Positions 17,631-26,894 of a stretch of 56,857 bases of DNA are shown piece after piece. This DNA is from an uncultured Gammaproteobacteria bacterium (GTDB lineage: Bacteria > Pseudomonadota > Gammaproteobacteria > Pseudomonadales > Pseudohongiellaceae), in assembly GCA_913058135.1 (NCBI GenBank), contig CAJXPR010000009.1, positions 1 through 56,857 on the forward strand. The letters run 5' to 3'. A program made the translations under genes and the position numbers. Position 1 is the first letter of the stretch, and each line of letters opens with the position of its first letter. Under the pieces are notes generated by a model that saw only the letters and a list, made by a program, of their open reading frames with translations, was not told where the DNA came from and did not search any database.

Positions 17631-18341
17631 ATGAACAATCCTGCTGACTTGATTGCCCCCTGGCGAGGCGAAATGGCTGTGGCTGAGCTGGCAGCCGTCT
17701 ATCGTGGTTCGGGCGGTGCCAACAGCTGGCAGCGGCAGCCTGCTCACAAAATCGTGGGGGGCTGTCGGGTCGTATTGGCGGACCGGATCCTTGATGCCCA
17801 TCGCTGGCCAGTCGTGTTGCCAGCGTCAACTCCGCATCGACTGGTTGCTGTCAGTCAGCCGTTGACCATGATGTTCCTGGATAGCAGGCGATATCAGTGC
17901 AATGAGGCTGTGCGTCTGGCTGACAGCTGGCGGACCCGGCGGCTACATTTGGCGTCGGCCGCAACGCTGCTGGAAGATATTGTGTCGATCCCGCCGCGGG
18001 TGCTGGACGAGCGTTTGCCAATAGTACTAAGGCATTTTCACGATGGAGACAGTTTGCCGGTTTCGGCAAGTCAGGTCGGTTTGTCTGCCAGTCGGGCTTC
18101 CCATCTTTTTACTGAGCAATTGGATGCGTCGGTACAGGACTGGCGGCACTGGATTCGTTTACGCAGGGCGATTGATCTGATGGCCGGAGATTCCGATGTC
18201 ACGCAGTCAGCGCATGACAGTGGTTTTGCCGATGCGTCTCATTTCTGGCGAATCTGTCGAAACATGTTGGGACTGAGGCCCAGCGTACTCAAGCAAATTC
18301 GGTTGACCAATCTGGCTCCGGCGGGGGCGTCCTGTCTGTGA
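17631..18341 (+). CDS. AraC-family transcriptional regulator
   Basis: A 236-residue regulator. The C-terminal 110 residues form an AraC-type double helix-turn-helix: SASQVGLSASRASHLFTEQLDASVQDWRHW-like first helix pair, then TQSAHDSGFADASHFWRICRNMLGLRPS. The N-terminal half looks like a small cupin-type sensor, rather short for the family. It faces the NmrA gene; the gap contains GTCTG (17586-17590) and CAGAC (17597-17601), a small inverted repeat that could be its operator. The ligand is unknown, and control of the NmrA gene is inferred from position. Confidence 0.8.
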   Translation: MNNPADLIAPWRGEMAVAELAAVYRGSGGANSWQRQPAHKIVGGCRVVLADRILDAHRWPVVLPASTPHRLVAVSQPLTMMFLDSRRYQCNEAVRLADSWRTRRLHLASAATLLEDIVSIPPRVLDERLPIVLRHFHDGDSLPVSASQVGLSASRASHLFTEQLDASVQDWRHWIRLRRAIDLMAGDSDVTQSAHDSGFADASHFWRICRNMLGLRPSVLKQIRLTNLAPAGASCL

Positions 18342-18426
18342 TAAAAGTTCGATATAGTCGCTTCAGCGGCCAAAGGCGCTGCGCTGGGCAACTGGCGAGG
18401 TCTAATTTTTAGAGGCGAGCAAACCC

Positions 18427-19014
18427 ATGCAAAAAATTCTGTTTTCACGCGCGGTCGGCGCCATCACTGTTTCAGCTGGGTTATTGATGCTCAGTGCATG
18501 CCAATCCCGGCACAATGATCCGGCACCGGAGCTTGTTGCCAAAGGGCAGGCAATCAGTGAGCAGTTTGTTGCCACCTTGCAGCCAACGTTGCAGGCCGCG
18601 ATGCAGACAGGAGGTCCGGTCAATGCCATTCAGGTGTGTGCTGTCGAGGCGCCGCGCATTGCAGCTGATCTGTCGGCGTCGTCAGGCTGGACCGTGAACC
18701 GGGTTAGCCTGCGCGCCCGCAATCAGCGTAGTGCCGTCCCCGACAGTTGGGAGGCAGAGGTACTGGCTGATTTTGATCGGCGCCAGCTTGCCGGCGAGCC
18801 AGTGGGCCAGCTGAACACTGCAGAGATTGTAGGCGACGAGTTTCGTTATATGCAGGCCCAGGCAGCTGGTGCTTTGTGTCTTACCTGTCACGGCGCCGAT
18901 ATCAGCGCCGACGTACAGGCTGCACTGGATCAGCATTATCCCCAGGACATGGCGACCGGTTACCTGGCTGGGCAAATCCGCGGTGCGATCAGTGTACGGA
19001 CTGCGCTGGATTGA
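18427..19014 (+). CDS. DUF3365 heme-binding lipoprotein
   Basis: A 195-residue lipoprotein: the signal ends in the lipobox LSAC (Cys about 25). The mature part matches DUF3365 (Tll0287-like), with AIQVCAVEAPRIAADLS, then VNRVSLRARNQRSAVPDSWE, and a c-type heme motif CLTCHG at about residues 149-154. The fold is PAS-like in the cyanobacterial homolog and binds one heme through CxxCH. It should sit in the periplasm as a redox or gas sensor, or a small electron carrier. The next gene is convergent and encodes an Aer-like chemoreceptor, so any sensory link is only positional. Confidence 0.85.
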   Translation: MQKILFSRAVGAITVSAGLLMLSACQSRHNDPAPELVAKGQAISEQFVATLQPTLQAAMQTGGPVNAIQVCAVEAPRIAADLSASSGWTVNRVSLRARNQRSAVPDSWEAEVLADFDRRQLAGEPVGQLNTAEIVGDEFRYMQAQAAGALCLTCHGADISADVQAALDQHYPQDMATGYLAGQIRGAISVRTALD

Positions 19015-19042
19015 CGCGGGGGCTGTGTCACAGACCCCCGCG
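19015..19042. terminator. Bidirectional terminator hairpin
   Basis: CGCGGGGG (19015-19022) pairs with CCCCCGCG (19035-19042), and the loop region adds CTGTG/CAG pairing. It fills the gap between two convergent genes and is followed on the plus strand by GCCCTTTC. Confidence 0.7.
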
Positions 19043-19048
19043 GCCCTT

Positions 19049-20629
19049 TCAGCGTTGTTTGGCCCAGAATTGCACGGCCAGCTCGTGCAGTGACCCGGTA
19101 AGGTGAGACACATCGTGGGCACGTGACCGGTTGGTCTGACCACTTTCGACATTTTTCTGTGATGTATCCTGGATGCGGACGATGCTGCGGTTGATCTCCT
19201 CGCTGACCATGCTTTGCTCCTCCACCGCTCCGGCTATTTGCATATTCATGTCGGTGATCTCATTGACCCGTTGACCAATGCCTGTCAGTGCCTCGGCAGC
19301 TTGCCGGGCCTGATCGACAGTTGCCCGTGTTTGGCTGTTGCTTCTTTCCATGACGGTTACAGCGGATTTGGCAGCATCCTGCAGTACGGTGATCATGTCC
19401 TGGATATCAGCTGTGGATTGCTGCGTGCGTGCCGCAAGGCTGCGCACCTCGTCGGCAACAACAGCAAATCCGCGTCCCTGCTCACCGGCACGGGCCGCTT
19501 CGATGGCGGCATTGAGTGCCAGCAGATTGGTCTGATCGGCGATCGCCCGAATCACATCAAGCACTTTTGATATGTCCACACTGTTGGTCTCCAGCTGGTT
19601 AATCACGCTGGTTGCCTGTGTTATTTCATTCTCAAGGACGGTGATGGCTTCGCTGGCGGCCGTAACCAGCTGTTGTCCCTTGTTGGTTTCCTGATCGGCG
19701 TGCTCGGCGGCGGTTGCCGCGTTCTGGGCGTTGCGGGCGACCTCCTGGATACTGGCCACCATCTGATTGACCGCCGTGGCAATCTGTTCGGTTTCAGTCT
19801 GCTGATGCCCGGTCAGCTGATTACTGCTGTCAAGTTCGATAAGCAGATCTTCAGCGAGTTTCTTCAACATACGTGAGGCGTCACCGATGCGACCGATAAC
19901 AGCTCCGGTTTCTGCCTGACGCATGCGCAGGGCAAAATCGATCTGGCCGATTTCATCGCTGCGACCGGTATACAACAGTTGACTGATCGGATTTTCGGCG
20001 ATATCCGCAGCCACTTTGGCCAGTTTTCTTAGCGGGGCAAGACTCAGGTAAATACCGGCAAAGCTGAACGCAATACTGACCGTGGCAACCAGTGCTGCGC
20101 CAGCTAATCCGATGTTGGTAAATGGAACGGCTAATAGGAAAGCTGCCGTTGTTGCCGCGATAATGACCAGGAACATCTTGATCTGGATGCTGGGGCGATA
20201 GTGGCCCGGCATTGGGGAGCTGTTGCTGCGCAGTTTTTCGTAGAGCAACTCTGCGGCACGCTCATGTTCCAGTGCGGGCTTCGTGCGCACCGATTGATAT
20301 TCGACGACCGTGCCATCTTTCTGGATAGGTGTAACATAAGCGCTGACCCAGTAGTGGTCACCATTCTTGCATCGGTTCTTGACCAAACCCATCCAGGAAC
20401 GGCCTTTTTTCAGCGTGGCCCACATGTGTTCAAATGCTGCCGGTGGCATGTCCGGGTGGCGCACGATATTGTGAGGCTGCTTGATCAGCTCGTGTTCCTC
20501 AAAACCACTGATCTCGATAAAATCGGGATTGACATAAGTGATGTGACTTTGTGTGTTGGTCGTCGACAGGATGTTTGCGTTCTGAGGCAATTCTATCTGT
20601 CGACCGGTTACTGGCAGGTTTTTACGCAT
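19049..20629 (-). CDS. Aer-like methyl-accepting chemotaxis protein with PAS domain
   Basis: A 526-residue chemoreceptor with the Aer layout. An N-terminal PAS domain (about 10-125) has [19 protein letters not shown], then [33 protein letters not shown] and [10 protein letters not shown]; these match the FAD-binding PAS of aerotaxis receptors. Two membrane helices (about 155-205) are followed by a HAMP-like linker and a signalling domain with the hairpin tip [35 protein letters not shown]. It probably senses redox state or oxygen and signals to CheA. RBS GAGGA is six bases before the ATG. It is divergent from the sensor kinase at 21014 and shares a repeat-rich control region with it. Confidence 0.92.
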   Translation of the reverse strand: MRKNLPVTGRQIELPQNANILSTTNTQSHITYVNPDFIEISGFEEHELIKQPHNIVRHPDMPPAAFEHMWATLKKGRSWMGLVKNRCKNGDHYWVSAYVTPIQKDGTVVEYQSVRTKPALEHERAAELLYEKLRSNSSPMPGHYRPSIQIKMFLVIIAATTAAFLLAVPFTNIGLAGAALVATVSIAFSFAGIYLSLAPLRKLAKVAADIAENPISQLLYTGRSDEIGQIDFALRMRQAETGAVIGRIGDASRMLKKLAEDLLIELDSSNQLTGHQQTETEQIATAVNQMVASIQEVARNAQNAATAAEHADQETNKGQQLVTAASEAITVLENEITQATSVINQLETNSVDISKVLDVIRAIADQTNLLALNAAIEAARAGEQGRGFAVVADEVRSLAARTQQSTADIQDMITVLQDAAKSAVTVMERSNSQTRATVDQARQAAEALTGIGQRVNEITDMNMQIAGAVEEQSMVSEEINRSIVRIQDTSQKNVESGQTNRSRAHDVSHLTGSLHELAVQFWAKQR

Positions 20630-21013
20630 GAATAATCCTCATTACTGGTACGTTATTGAATTATTGTGGTGGTGGCATTGGTGCCAGTATGCATTGTCAC
20701 TAGGCATGTTCATCGGCGCCTGGAATAAATGTTTAGCTAAGCAGAGGCAAATAATCCTATCCTGACAGACCGCCGGGGTTGCCTGTAGCCGCCGGCGGCC
20801 AAGGCTCGGAAAATGCCTAGTGATTGTAGGTAAAGGACTACAAGGAATCAGGTAATTAAATGATCCATATCAAAATCCGTAAATGACGATTGCAATAGCA
20901 TTCCCTGGATCCGGATAATATTGCTCTGGAGCAATGATGGTTTTGTCAGCAGCCAGAACCATTCGTGCTGTTTCGCGAACCTACTTCATGAAGTAGCCGG
21001 GGTGGTTACCAGG
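20630..21013. promoter_or_regulatory. Control region between the Aer-like receptor and the sensor kinase
   Basis: 384 bases with no gene but much symmetry. CACTAGGCAT (20698-20707) and ATGCCTAGTG (20813-20822) are inverted 10-mers. TTGTAG/CTACAA (20824-20829 and 20838-20843) forms a smaller repeat. ATGATCCATATCAA (20860-20873) is one base off an FNR box. A possible sigma-70 promoter has TTGCAA (20890-20895), 18 bases and GATAAT (20914-20919). CTACTTCATGAAGTAG (20981-20996) is a perfect 16-base palindrome just before the kinase start. Confidence 0.6.
20981..20996. promoter_or_regulatory. 16-base perfect palindrome before the kinase gene
   Basis: CTACTTCATGAAGTAG is fully self-complementary. 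It lies downstream of the suggested -10 box and 17 bases before ATG 21014, a position suited to autoregulation by a dimeric regulator such as the NarL-type protein encoded next door. Confidence 0.55.
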
Positions 21014-22849
21014 ATGAGAGTCACTATTACAATCGGCTTTATCGTATTGTTCACCGCCTGTGTGATGTTGAGCGGTTCGCTGCTGTCATTACTGGATCAT
21101 ACCGACTCTTTGCCCGACGCGATGTGGAAGATCGGACAACACGTTGCCCTGGCAATGCTGGGTCTGGCGGTGATGCTTTGCGGTCGACAGAGATTTACGG
21201 TTTTCACCCGCTTAATGTATCTGCTGGCATTCAGCCTGGCGGCGGTCGCTCTGATTTCGTGGCTGGCGCTTGATGGCGAGTGGCAGGGACGAGTGTCACA
21301 GTTTGCCGTGGTCATCGTCCTGCTGATAGCGATCTCCGCATTGCTGTTTTACGGATCGGCATTTCCGGTATTTGTGATGGGTACTCTGGGCATCGGAATG
21401 GCGACTGCCTTGGCGCTGTTTGGTTTTATCTCACACCTGTCTGCTCTGACCCTTTTTTCCGCCACTACCCCGGAAGGGTCCATGTCGAGCCTGATAAATT
21501 TCCTTCTGCTCACTCTGCTTGCACTGGCTCATGGGTATGGAGTGTTGAAGAACCCGGTCTTCCGGGATTGGCAGATCAGACATCCCGGCCAAAGTGTTTT
21601 TGTCGACGTAATGATCCTTTTGAGCTTTTTGTTCGTAATTGCGCTTGGCTGTATCGGAGAGGTTGTAGTACGGGAATATATTTTCATCGCATACACGCTC
21701 CTGTTGTTCTTTTTTTCGTTGGGATTGCTGGTAATCTACCGGCCGATTGTCACGCTGGTAAATCACAAGGCGGCGATCGAACAGGTTTTGCGTGCACGTG
21801 AATCGGCACTCGAACAGGCGCAGTCGCAAGCGAAACTGGGGAGTTGGCGGATCACGTTGCCGGATGGTGAGCTGGAATGGTCAGCTGAGAGCTATCGTAT
21901 TTTCGGAATATCACCGGTGCAGCCAATCACTTTCGAAAAATTTATCGCGGCCATTTATCCGGACGACCGTGAATATGTCCGAAAGTGCTGGCAGCAGGCA
22001 ATGGCCGGGGCGAACTACGATATCGAGCACAGGATAGTTTGCAACGGCGATGTGAAATGGGTGCGGGAGAGAGCAGATCTTGAATTCGACGAGAACAGCA
22101 AATTGATCGGTGGTGTTGGTACCGTGCAGGATATAACCCAACTAAAGACCAAAGAAGCGCAGCTGCGTGACTCGCGTGACCAGCTGCGCATGCTGGCAGC
22201 ACACAACGAAGATATCCGCGAGCACGAAAGGGCGAGTATTGCCCGGGAATTGCATGACGAGATGGGTCAGCAATTGACTGTGCTGCGACTGGATGCCGCA
22301 CTGATCGAAAAGCGCGCGCGTCAGCTGGACCCGGCGCTGACAGATATGCTGAGCGGGATGAAAGCAGGAGTTGATGCAGCTATCAGTGCCATGCGCGACG
22401 TTGCGAGCTGCCTGCGTCCACTGGCCCTGGATGCGGGACTGATGTCGGCTGTGGACTGGTTGCTGGAAAGCTATCGCCAGCGCACCGACCTGTGTTGTGA
22501 CCTGATTCTGGATGGATCGGACGCCCAGCTTGACGCCGGACGAACCACAACTGCTTTTCGGGTGCTTCAGGAGTCTCTGACAAACGTTGTCAGGCATGCC
22601 AATGCCACCCGGCTGAGTGTTCGTGTCAGCGTCACGCCAAGCGAGCTACTGCTCAGCGTGAGCGACAACGGTACAGGTTTTAATCCGGCCACCGTCAGCT
22701 CGACGCGGCGTTTCGGACTGATGGGCATCAGGGAGCGAGTGCTGGTTTACGGTGGAACTACCACCATAGACAGTGAACCGGGGCGGGGAACGACACTAAG
22801 CGTCATCATCCCTCTTGATAGAACGGCTGAGATACAGGAAAAAAATTGA
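21014..22849 (+). CDS. Membrane PAS sensor histidine kinase, NarX/UhpB type
   Basis: A 611-residue kinase. About eight membrane helices fill residues 1-240, with no extracellular domain of size. A PAS_3-type domain follows (about 265-385; LGSWRITLPDGELEWSAESYRIFG, then IEHRIVCNGDVKWVRERADL). The HisKA_3 dimerisation helix has RELHDEMGQQL with the phospho-accepting His, and the ATPase part has ESLTNVVRHANA, SDNGTGF and FGLMGIRERV. I prefer ATG 21014 to the TTG at 20921, because the earlier frame would include the palindromic leader. Its stop overlaps the regulator start (TGATG), so the two are a translationally coupled pair. The signal is unknown; the large membrane part suggests a membrane or redox cue. 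Confidence 0.88.
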   Translation: MRVTITIGFIVLFTACVMLSGSLLSLLDHTDSLPDAMWKIGQHVALAMLGLAVMLCGRQRFTVFTRLMYLLAFSLAAVALISWLALDGEWQGRVSQFAVVIVLLIAISALLFYGSAFPVFVMGTLGIGMATALALFGFISHLSALTLFSATTPEGSMSSLINFLLLTLLALAHGYGVLKNPVFRDWQIRHPGQSVFVDVMILLSFLFVIALGCIGEVVVREYIFIAYTLLLFFFSLGLLVIYRPIVTLVNHKAAIEQVLRARESALEQAQSQAKLGSWRITLPDGELEWSAESYRIFGISPVQPITFEKFIAAIYPDDREYVRKCWQQAMAGANYDIEHRIVCNGDVKWVRERADLEFDENSKLIGGVGTVQDITQLKTKEAQLRDSRDQLRMLAAHNEDIREHERASIARELHDEMGQQLTVLRLDAALIEKRARQLDPALTDMLSGMKAGVDAAISAMRDVASCLRPLALDAGLMSAVDWLLESYRQRTDLCCDLILDGSDAQLDAGRTTTAFRVLQESLTNVVRHANATRLSVRVSVTPSELLLSVSDNGTGFNPATVSSTRRFGLMGIRERVLVYGGTTTIDSEPGRGTTLSVIIPLDRTAEIQEKN

Positions 22850-23484
22850 TGATTCGCGTTCTGATTGCTGATGACCACGCTATTGTCCGGCAAGGGCTGT
22901 GCCGTGTACTTGCTCTGACGTCAGACATCGTGTCGGCAGGAGAGGTGTCAGATGGTTGGCAATTGCTGGACACCCTGAAGACCACCGATACTGATTTATT
23001 GCTACTGGATATGAGTATGCCGGGTCCCTGTGGTGTCGACCTGATCAGAATGCTGAGCGAACAATGGCCAGCGCTGCCGGTGCTGGTTTTCTCGATGTAT
23101 GGGGATAGTCATCTTGCCGCCAACGCCATAAAAGCAGGCGCCCGGGGGTATATCACCAAGGATAGCGATCCTGACATGATCATTTCCGCCATTCGCCACT
23201 GCGCTGCGGGTGGTCATTATCTGCACCCTTCTCTGGGTGCCAGGATCATGCTTGAGGATCGTCAGGAGCGAACAGAAGAATTGCATCAGAAGCTGTCCGG
23301 GCGTGAGCATCAGGTTTTTCTGTTACTGGTAGGTGGTCTGCCGTTGAGTGTCATAGGCGAGAAGCTGCACATCTCCCCTAAAACCGTCAGTACTCACAAG
23401 TTTCGTATTATGCAGAAACTCAATATGAAATCGATTAGCGACCTTGTGCGTTATGCTGTGAAGCATCAATTGCTGGATCACTAG
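22849..23484 (+). CDS. NarL/FixJ-family response regulator
   Basis: A 211-residue regulator with a receiver domain (ADDH acidic pair at 8-9, phospho-acceptor Asp 54 in LLLDMSMPG, switch SMYG and Lys in GYITKDS) and a LuxR-type helix-turn-helix at about 148-205 (LSGREHQVFLLL, then HISPKTVSTHKFRIMQKLNM). It is the partner of the preceding kinase: the kinase stop and its ATG share one base. Its own stop TAG lies inside TCACTAGGCA (23478-23487), the same 10-mer found upstream of the kinase, so it may bind there. Targets are otherwise unknown. Confidence 0.92.
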   Translation: MIRVLIADDHAIVRQGLCRVLALTSDIVSAGEVSDGWQLLDTLKTTDTDLLLLDMSMPGPCGVDLIRMLSEQWPALPVLVFSMYGDSHLAANAIKAGARGYITKDSDPDMIISAIRHCAAGGHYLHPSLGARIMLEDRQERTEELHQKLSGREHQVFLLLVGGLPLSVIGEKLHISPKTVSTHKFRIMQKLNMKSISDLVRYAVKHQLLDH

Positions 23485-23652
23485 GCAGGAGGCTGCTGTA
23501 GGAATTCACTGACAATAGAATAAGTGGCAACTTATAGTCGCTTGCCGTGATCGATGATTTAATCGATGGAGGTCTTAACGGAATATCGAGGCTTCTTTAT
23601 TGCCCGGTGATTTCGATGATGTGGCGTATGGGTTGAGTAGAGGGCTGAGTGA

Positions 23653-26238
23653 ATGACTTGGGTCGACGATAATGAAAACAAGATCAGATCTGTCATTTTT
23701 AGTGTGGGTTGCATTGCGGCGATCCTGAGCATCCCGCTATGGGGTGTTATTTTCGGCATGGATACACATCCTGTCATCGATGTACAACTTTATAATACTT
23801 TTCACTCATCTATCGAACTGTTCTCCGTTGTTGTTGCGGCAAGTATTTTTATTGTGGGTTGGCACATTCTCGACGAAAGTCGTCCGCGCGCTTCGGTACT
23901 GCTGGCCTGCGGCTTCCTGGCGGTAGCCATGTTTGACGCGGCGCATCTGCTTTCCTCCCGGGATATGCCAGATTTTTTCACCACTAATTCGACGGAAAAG
24001 TCCGTGCTGTTCTGGGTTTTTGCCCGGGTGTCAGCAGCAACTGCTCTACTGGTTTATGTGCTATCTCCACAGCAGCGTTTAACCTCCAATACGCCACTGC
24101 GCCACGGTTATCTTGTAGCCACGTTATTGCTTGTGACGGGCATATTCTGGCTCGTGCTGTCTCATCCACAGGTGTTACCCGTCGGTGTTGCTGCTGACAA
24201 TGGACTGACCGTTTTCAGTCTGTCGACAGAGGTATTTGTATTCACTTTTCTGCTGGTGACGCTGCTGATTATCTGGCGTCGATCCCGTCAGCTGAAAGTG
24301 CATAGCAAGCCGACGCTGGTGCTTGCAGTGTTGTTAATGACCATAGGCGAGGGCTTCTTTCTGCTGTCTTTGAACATGGATGAGTTGAGCTATCTGATCG
24401 GACATATTTACAAGGCATTGGCCTATATCTATCTGTACCGGGCGATGTTTCTGGACAGTGTGCGTTTACCAGTGAAGCGGCTCATGGAGGCGCACCAGGA
24501 AATAAAAGGTTACGCCCGGCAGAATGATGAATTGCTGGAGCATGCTCCGGATGGCATTGTTGGCGTCAATCAGCATGGCCAGATTACTTTCGTCAATAAT
24601 AAACTCGAGGAAATGTTTGGGTATCGCCGGAACGAACTGGTTGGCGCACCGGTGGAAATGTTGTTGCCAATGTCGGCGCGTGCCCGACATACACAGTTGC
24701 GTGAGGACTATCAACGGAAACCAGTAGGGCGACCCATGTCCACCACCACCGGGCTTTCCGGTCGGCACAAACAAGGCGGAGAAATCCCTGTTGATATTTC
24801 GCTGGGCTCACACCAGGGAGAAAACGGCGTACAGATCACTGCCTTCATCAGGGATGTCTCCGAGCGTAAGCGTTTAGAGGATGAGATGCGTCACCGCGCG
24901 ACCCACGATGCCCTAACGGGATTGCCGAATCGGACCTTGTTGCAGGATCGCCTTGATCTCGCACTGATACATGCCCGACGTTACCACAGTGGCTGCGCAC
25001 TGCTTATGGTTGACCTTGATAACTTCAAGGAGGTCAACGATGGCTGGGGCCATTCCATGGGAGACAGAGTCCTGATCATGGCCGCGAAACGCATCAGTCG
25101 GGCATTGCGCGAAGGCGATACGGTTGCGCGCTTCGGCGGGGATGAGTTTGTGGTGCTGGTAACCGGCCGACACTCGCTGGAGTCGGTCAAGGCGATCGCC
25201 GATAAAATTATGAATGCCTTGAGAAATGTGTTCATTGTTGGCGGTCATCAATTCCACGTCAGTGCCAGTATCGGGGTGGCAAATTTTCCCCAGCATGCAC
25301 AGGATGCCGAAACCCTGATGAGCAACGCGGATATCGCGATGTACAAAGCCAAGCTGATGGGACGCAGCGCCGTGTGCATGTTTGATGACAGTATGGGGCT
25401 TCATCAGCAGGAGTCACAAAAACTCAAAACCTGGTTAAATGAAGCAATGGAAAAGGAGCAGTTGCAACTGTATTACCAGCCCCAGTACAGCGTAGCTGAC
25501 GGCAGTATCGTCGGATTTGAAGCGTTACTGAGGTGGCGCCACCCTGAAATGGGCTGGATATCCCCGAACCTGTTTATACCGGTTGCCGAGGCCAGTGGCT
25601 TGATCATTCCACTCACTGACTGGGTGCTGGAGACCGCCGCCGCGCAGATTCGGACATGGTCTGACCGTGGCGTCCCCGCACGGATATCGGTGAATGTCTC
25701 CGCGCTGCATTTCCGGCAACACGATGTGCTGTTGGCGTCCGTGCGCAGAATTGTCGAGCTTTATGGTTTCCAGCCGTTATTGTTGGGGCTGGAAATTACG
25801 GAGACGGCGCTTATGGATGACTCTGACCTTGTCATCAGCACGCTGCGTCAATTGGTGACTTTGGGCGTGCATATGTCAATCGACGACTTTGGTACCGGAT
25901 ATTCCTCTCTGGCATCATTGCAGTTATTTCCATTGCACACGCTAAAGATCGATGGCAGCTTCATGCGAGATCTTCATGATAATACCCGTAGTGCAGCTCT
26001 GGTCTCGGGTTTGATCAATCTGGCCAAAAGTCTCGACCTGGAGATACTCGCGGAAGGTGTGGAAACTGCAGAACAACTGGATATTCTACGGTTGAACAGA
26101 TGTGATGTGATACAAGGCTGGTTGATGAATCCAGCGATGACCAGTGCTGATTGCACTGCATTGCTGACAGGAGCGCCTCATGTCGAGCAGTTGGACTGCC
26201 CCCTGTCAGGGCAGGACAGTGAAAAAGCCTCCGGATAA
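23653..26238 (+). CDS. MASE3-PAS-GGDEF-EAL cyclic-di-GMP protein
   Basis: An 861-residue membrane signalling protein. The N-terminal 280 residues form a MASE3 sensor: TFHSSIELFSVVVAASIFIVGWH, then CGFLAVAMFDAAHLLSS and IGHIYKALAYIYLYRAMF are its hallmarks. A PAS domain follows (about 290-405, NDELLEHAPDGIVGVNQHG). The GGDEF domain has an intact RFGGDEFVVL (about residue 494), so cyclase activity is possible. The EAL domain has EALLRW (about 621), ITETALMDD, DDFGTGYSSL and KIDGSF, so hydrolysis is possible as well. Which one dominates cannot be told from sequence. It follows the response-regulator gene on the same strand after 168 bases and may be its target. Confidence 0.93.
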   Translation: MTWVDDNENKIRSVIFSVGCIAAILSIPLWGVIFGMDTHPVIDVQLYNTFHSSIELFSVVVAASIFIVGWHILDESRPRASVLLACGFLAVAMFDAAHLLSSRDMPDFFTTNSTEKSVLFWVFARVSAATALLVYVLSPQQRLTSNTPLRHGYLVATLLLVTGIFWLVLSHPQVLPVGVAADNGLTVFSLSTEVFVFTFLLVTLLIIWRRSRQLKVHSKPTLVLAVLLMTIGEGFFLLSLNMDELSYLIGHIYKALAYIYLYRAMFLDSVRLPVKRLMEAHQEIKGYARQNDELLEHAPDGIVGVNQHGQITFVNNKLEEMFGYRRNELVGAPVEMLLPMSARARHTQLREDYQRKPVGRPMSTTTGLSGRHKQGGEIPVDISLGSHQGENGVQITAFIRDVSERKRLEDEMRHRATHDALTGLPNRTLLQDRLDLALIHARRYHSGCALLMVDLDNFKEVNDGWGHSMGDRVLIMAAKRISRALREGDTVARFGGDEFVVLVTGRHSLESVKAIADKIMNALRNVFIVGGHQFHVSASIGVANFPQHAQDAETLMSNADIAMYKAKLMGRSAVCMFDDSMGLHQQESQKLKTWLNEAMEKEQLQLYYQPQYSVADGSIVGFEALLRWRHPEMGWISPNLFIPVAEASGLIIPLTDWVLETAAAQIRTWSDRGVPARISVNVSALHFRQHDVLLASVRRIVELYGFQPLLLGLEITETALMDDSDLVISTLRQLVTLGVHMSIDDFGTGYSSLASLQLFPLHTLKIDGSFMRDLHDNTRSAALVSGLINLAKSLDLEILAEGVETAEQLDILRLNRCDVIQGWLMNPAMTSADCTALLTGAPHVEQLDCPLSGQDSEKASG

Positions 26239-26325
26239 CAGGTTTCGCCTGACGCCGGTGTCAAATTCTATTGACAAAAGGTATGGTTGGTATTGTTCAA
26301 TGTGCCACACAGACCGGAGGTTGCC

Positions 26326-26868
26326 ATGCGAGTTACAGAGGGTGGAGACACAGGCAGGCGCGTCCTGCGTCATTTCCTGCCCGATATGGTGTACGGTGCC
26401 AATGACGGACTGATCACCACCTTCGCTATCGTTGCCGGTGTCACCGGTGCCGGTCTGTCGATGACGGTGGTATTGATCCTTGGGTTCTCCTCGTTGTTGG
26501 CCGATGGTTTCTCCATGGCCACCAGCAATTACCTGGCGGAGCGTACGCCGGCCGGTGACGAGACTCAGACTGCTCGCAGGCATGCTGCACGCCATGCACT
26601 GGTCACATTTCTTGGCTTTGTAATACCTGGCATTGTCCCGCTGATGGCTTATCTGCTGCCGATCACCGGCGATTACCGCTTTGTGTTGGCCGCTGTCATG
26701 ACCCTGGTGATGCTGTTTGTCATCGGCGTTGGCCGGGGCCTGGCGACGGGACTGCCAGCGCTCAGGGCGGGGCTGGAAATGTTGCTGGTCGGCGCCCTGG
26801 CTGCGGGCGTAGCGTATGGCGTGGGGGCGTTGGGTGCTTTGCTGGTCAGCGGTGGGTTGACCGTTTAA
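26326..26868 (+). CDS. VIT1/CCC1 family transporter-like protein
   Basis: A 180-residue protein of the VIT/CCC1 group that moves iron or manganese. It has the N-terminal block DMVYGANDGLITTFAIVAGVTGAGLS and LADGFSMATSNYLAERT, including the metal-binding Asp and Met residues of helices 1 and 2, and four to five membrane segments. It lacks the long Glu-rich cytoplasmic domain of plant VIT1, like many short bacterial forms. ATG 26326 has GGAGG five bases upstream; the frame opens at 26287 with TTG-type codons. It is convergent with sqr, and the hairpin at 26850-26879 covers its stop codon. Confidence 0.85.
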   Translation: MRVTEGGDTGRRVLRHFLPDMVYGANDGLITTFAIVAGVTGAGLSMTVVLILGFSSLLADGFSMATSNYLAERTPAGDETQTARRHAARHALVTFLGFVIPGIVPLMAYLLPITGDYRFVLAAVMTLVMLFVIGVGRGLATGLPALRAGLEMLLVGALAAGVAYGVGALGALLVSGGLTV

Positions 26869-26879
26869 TCAACCCACCG
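26850..26879. terminator. Bidirectional hairpin across the VIT stop codon
   Basis: CGGTGGGTTGA (26850-26860) and TCAACCCACCG (26869-26879) form a perfect 11-bp stem with an 8-base loop. The loop contains the TAA of the VIT gene. The stem sits between convergent genes (sqr ends at 26895) and can work in both directions, though T-runs are lacking. Confidence 0.65.
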
Positions 26880-26894
26880 TGGAGCGACGCATGA

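Noticed and set aside
20824-20843. TTGTAG/CTACAA as the main operator for the NarL-type regulator
   Set aside because: Short arms and a single copy; kept only as part of the repeat-rich region, while the 10-mer and 16-base palindrome are stronger.
26271-26296. TTGACA/TATTGT promoter before the VIT gene
   Set aside because: The spacer is only 14 bases, too short for a normal sigma-70 promoter.
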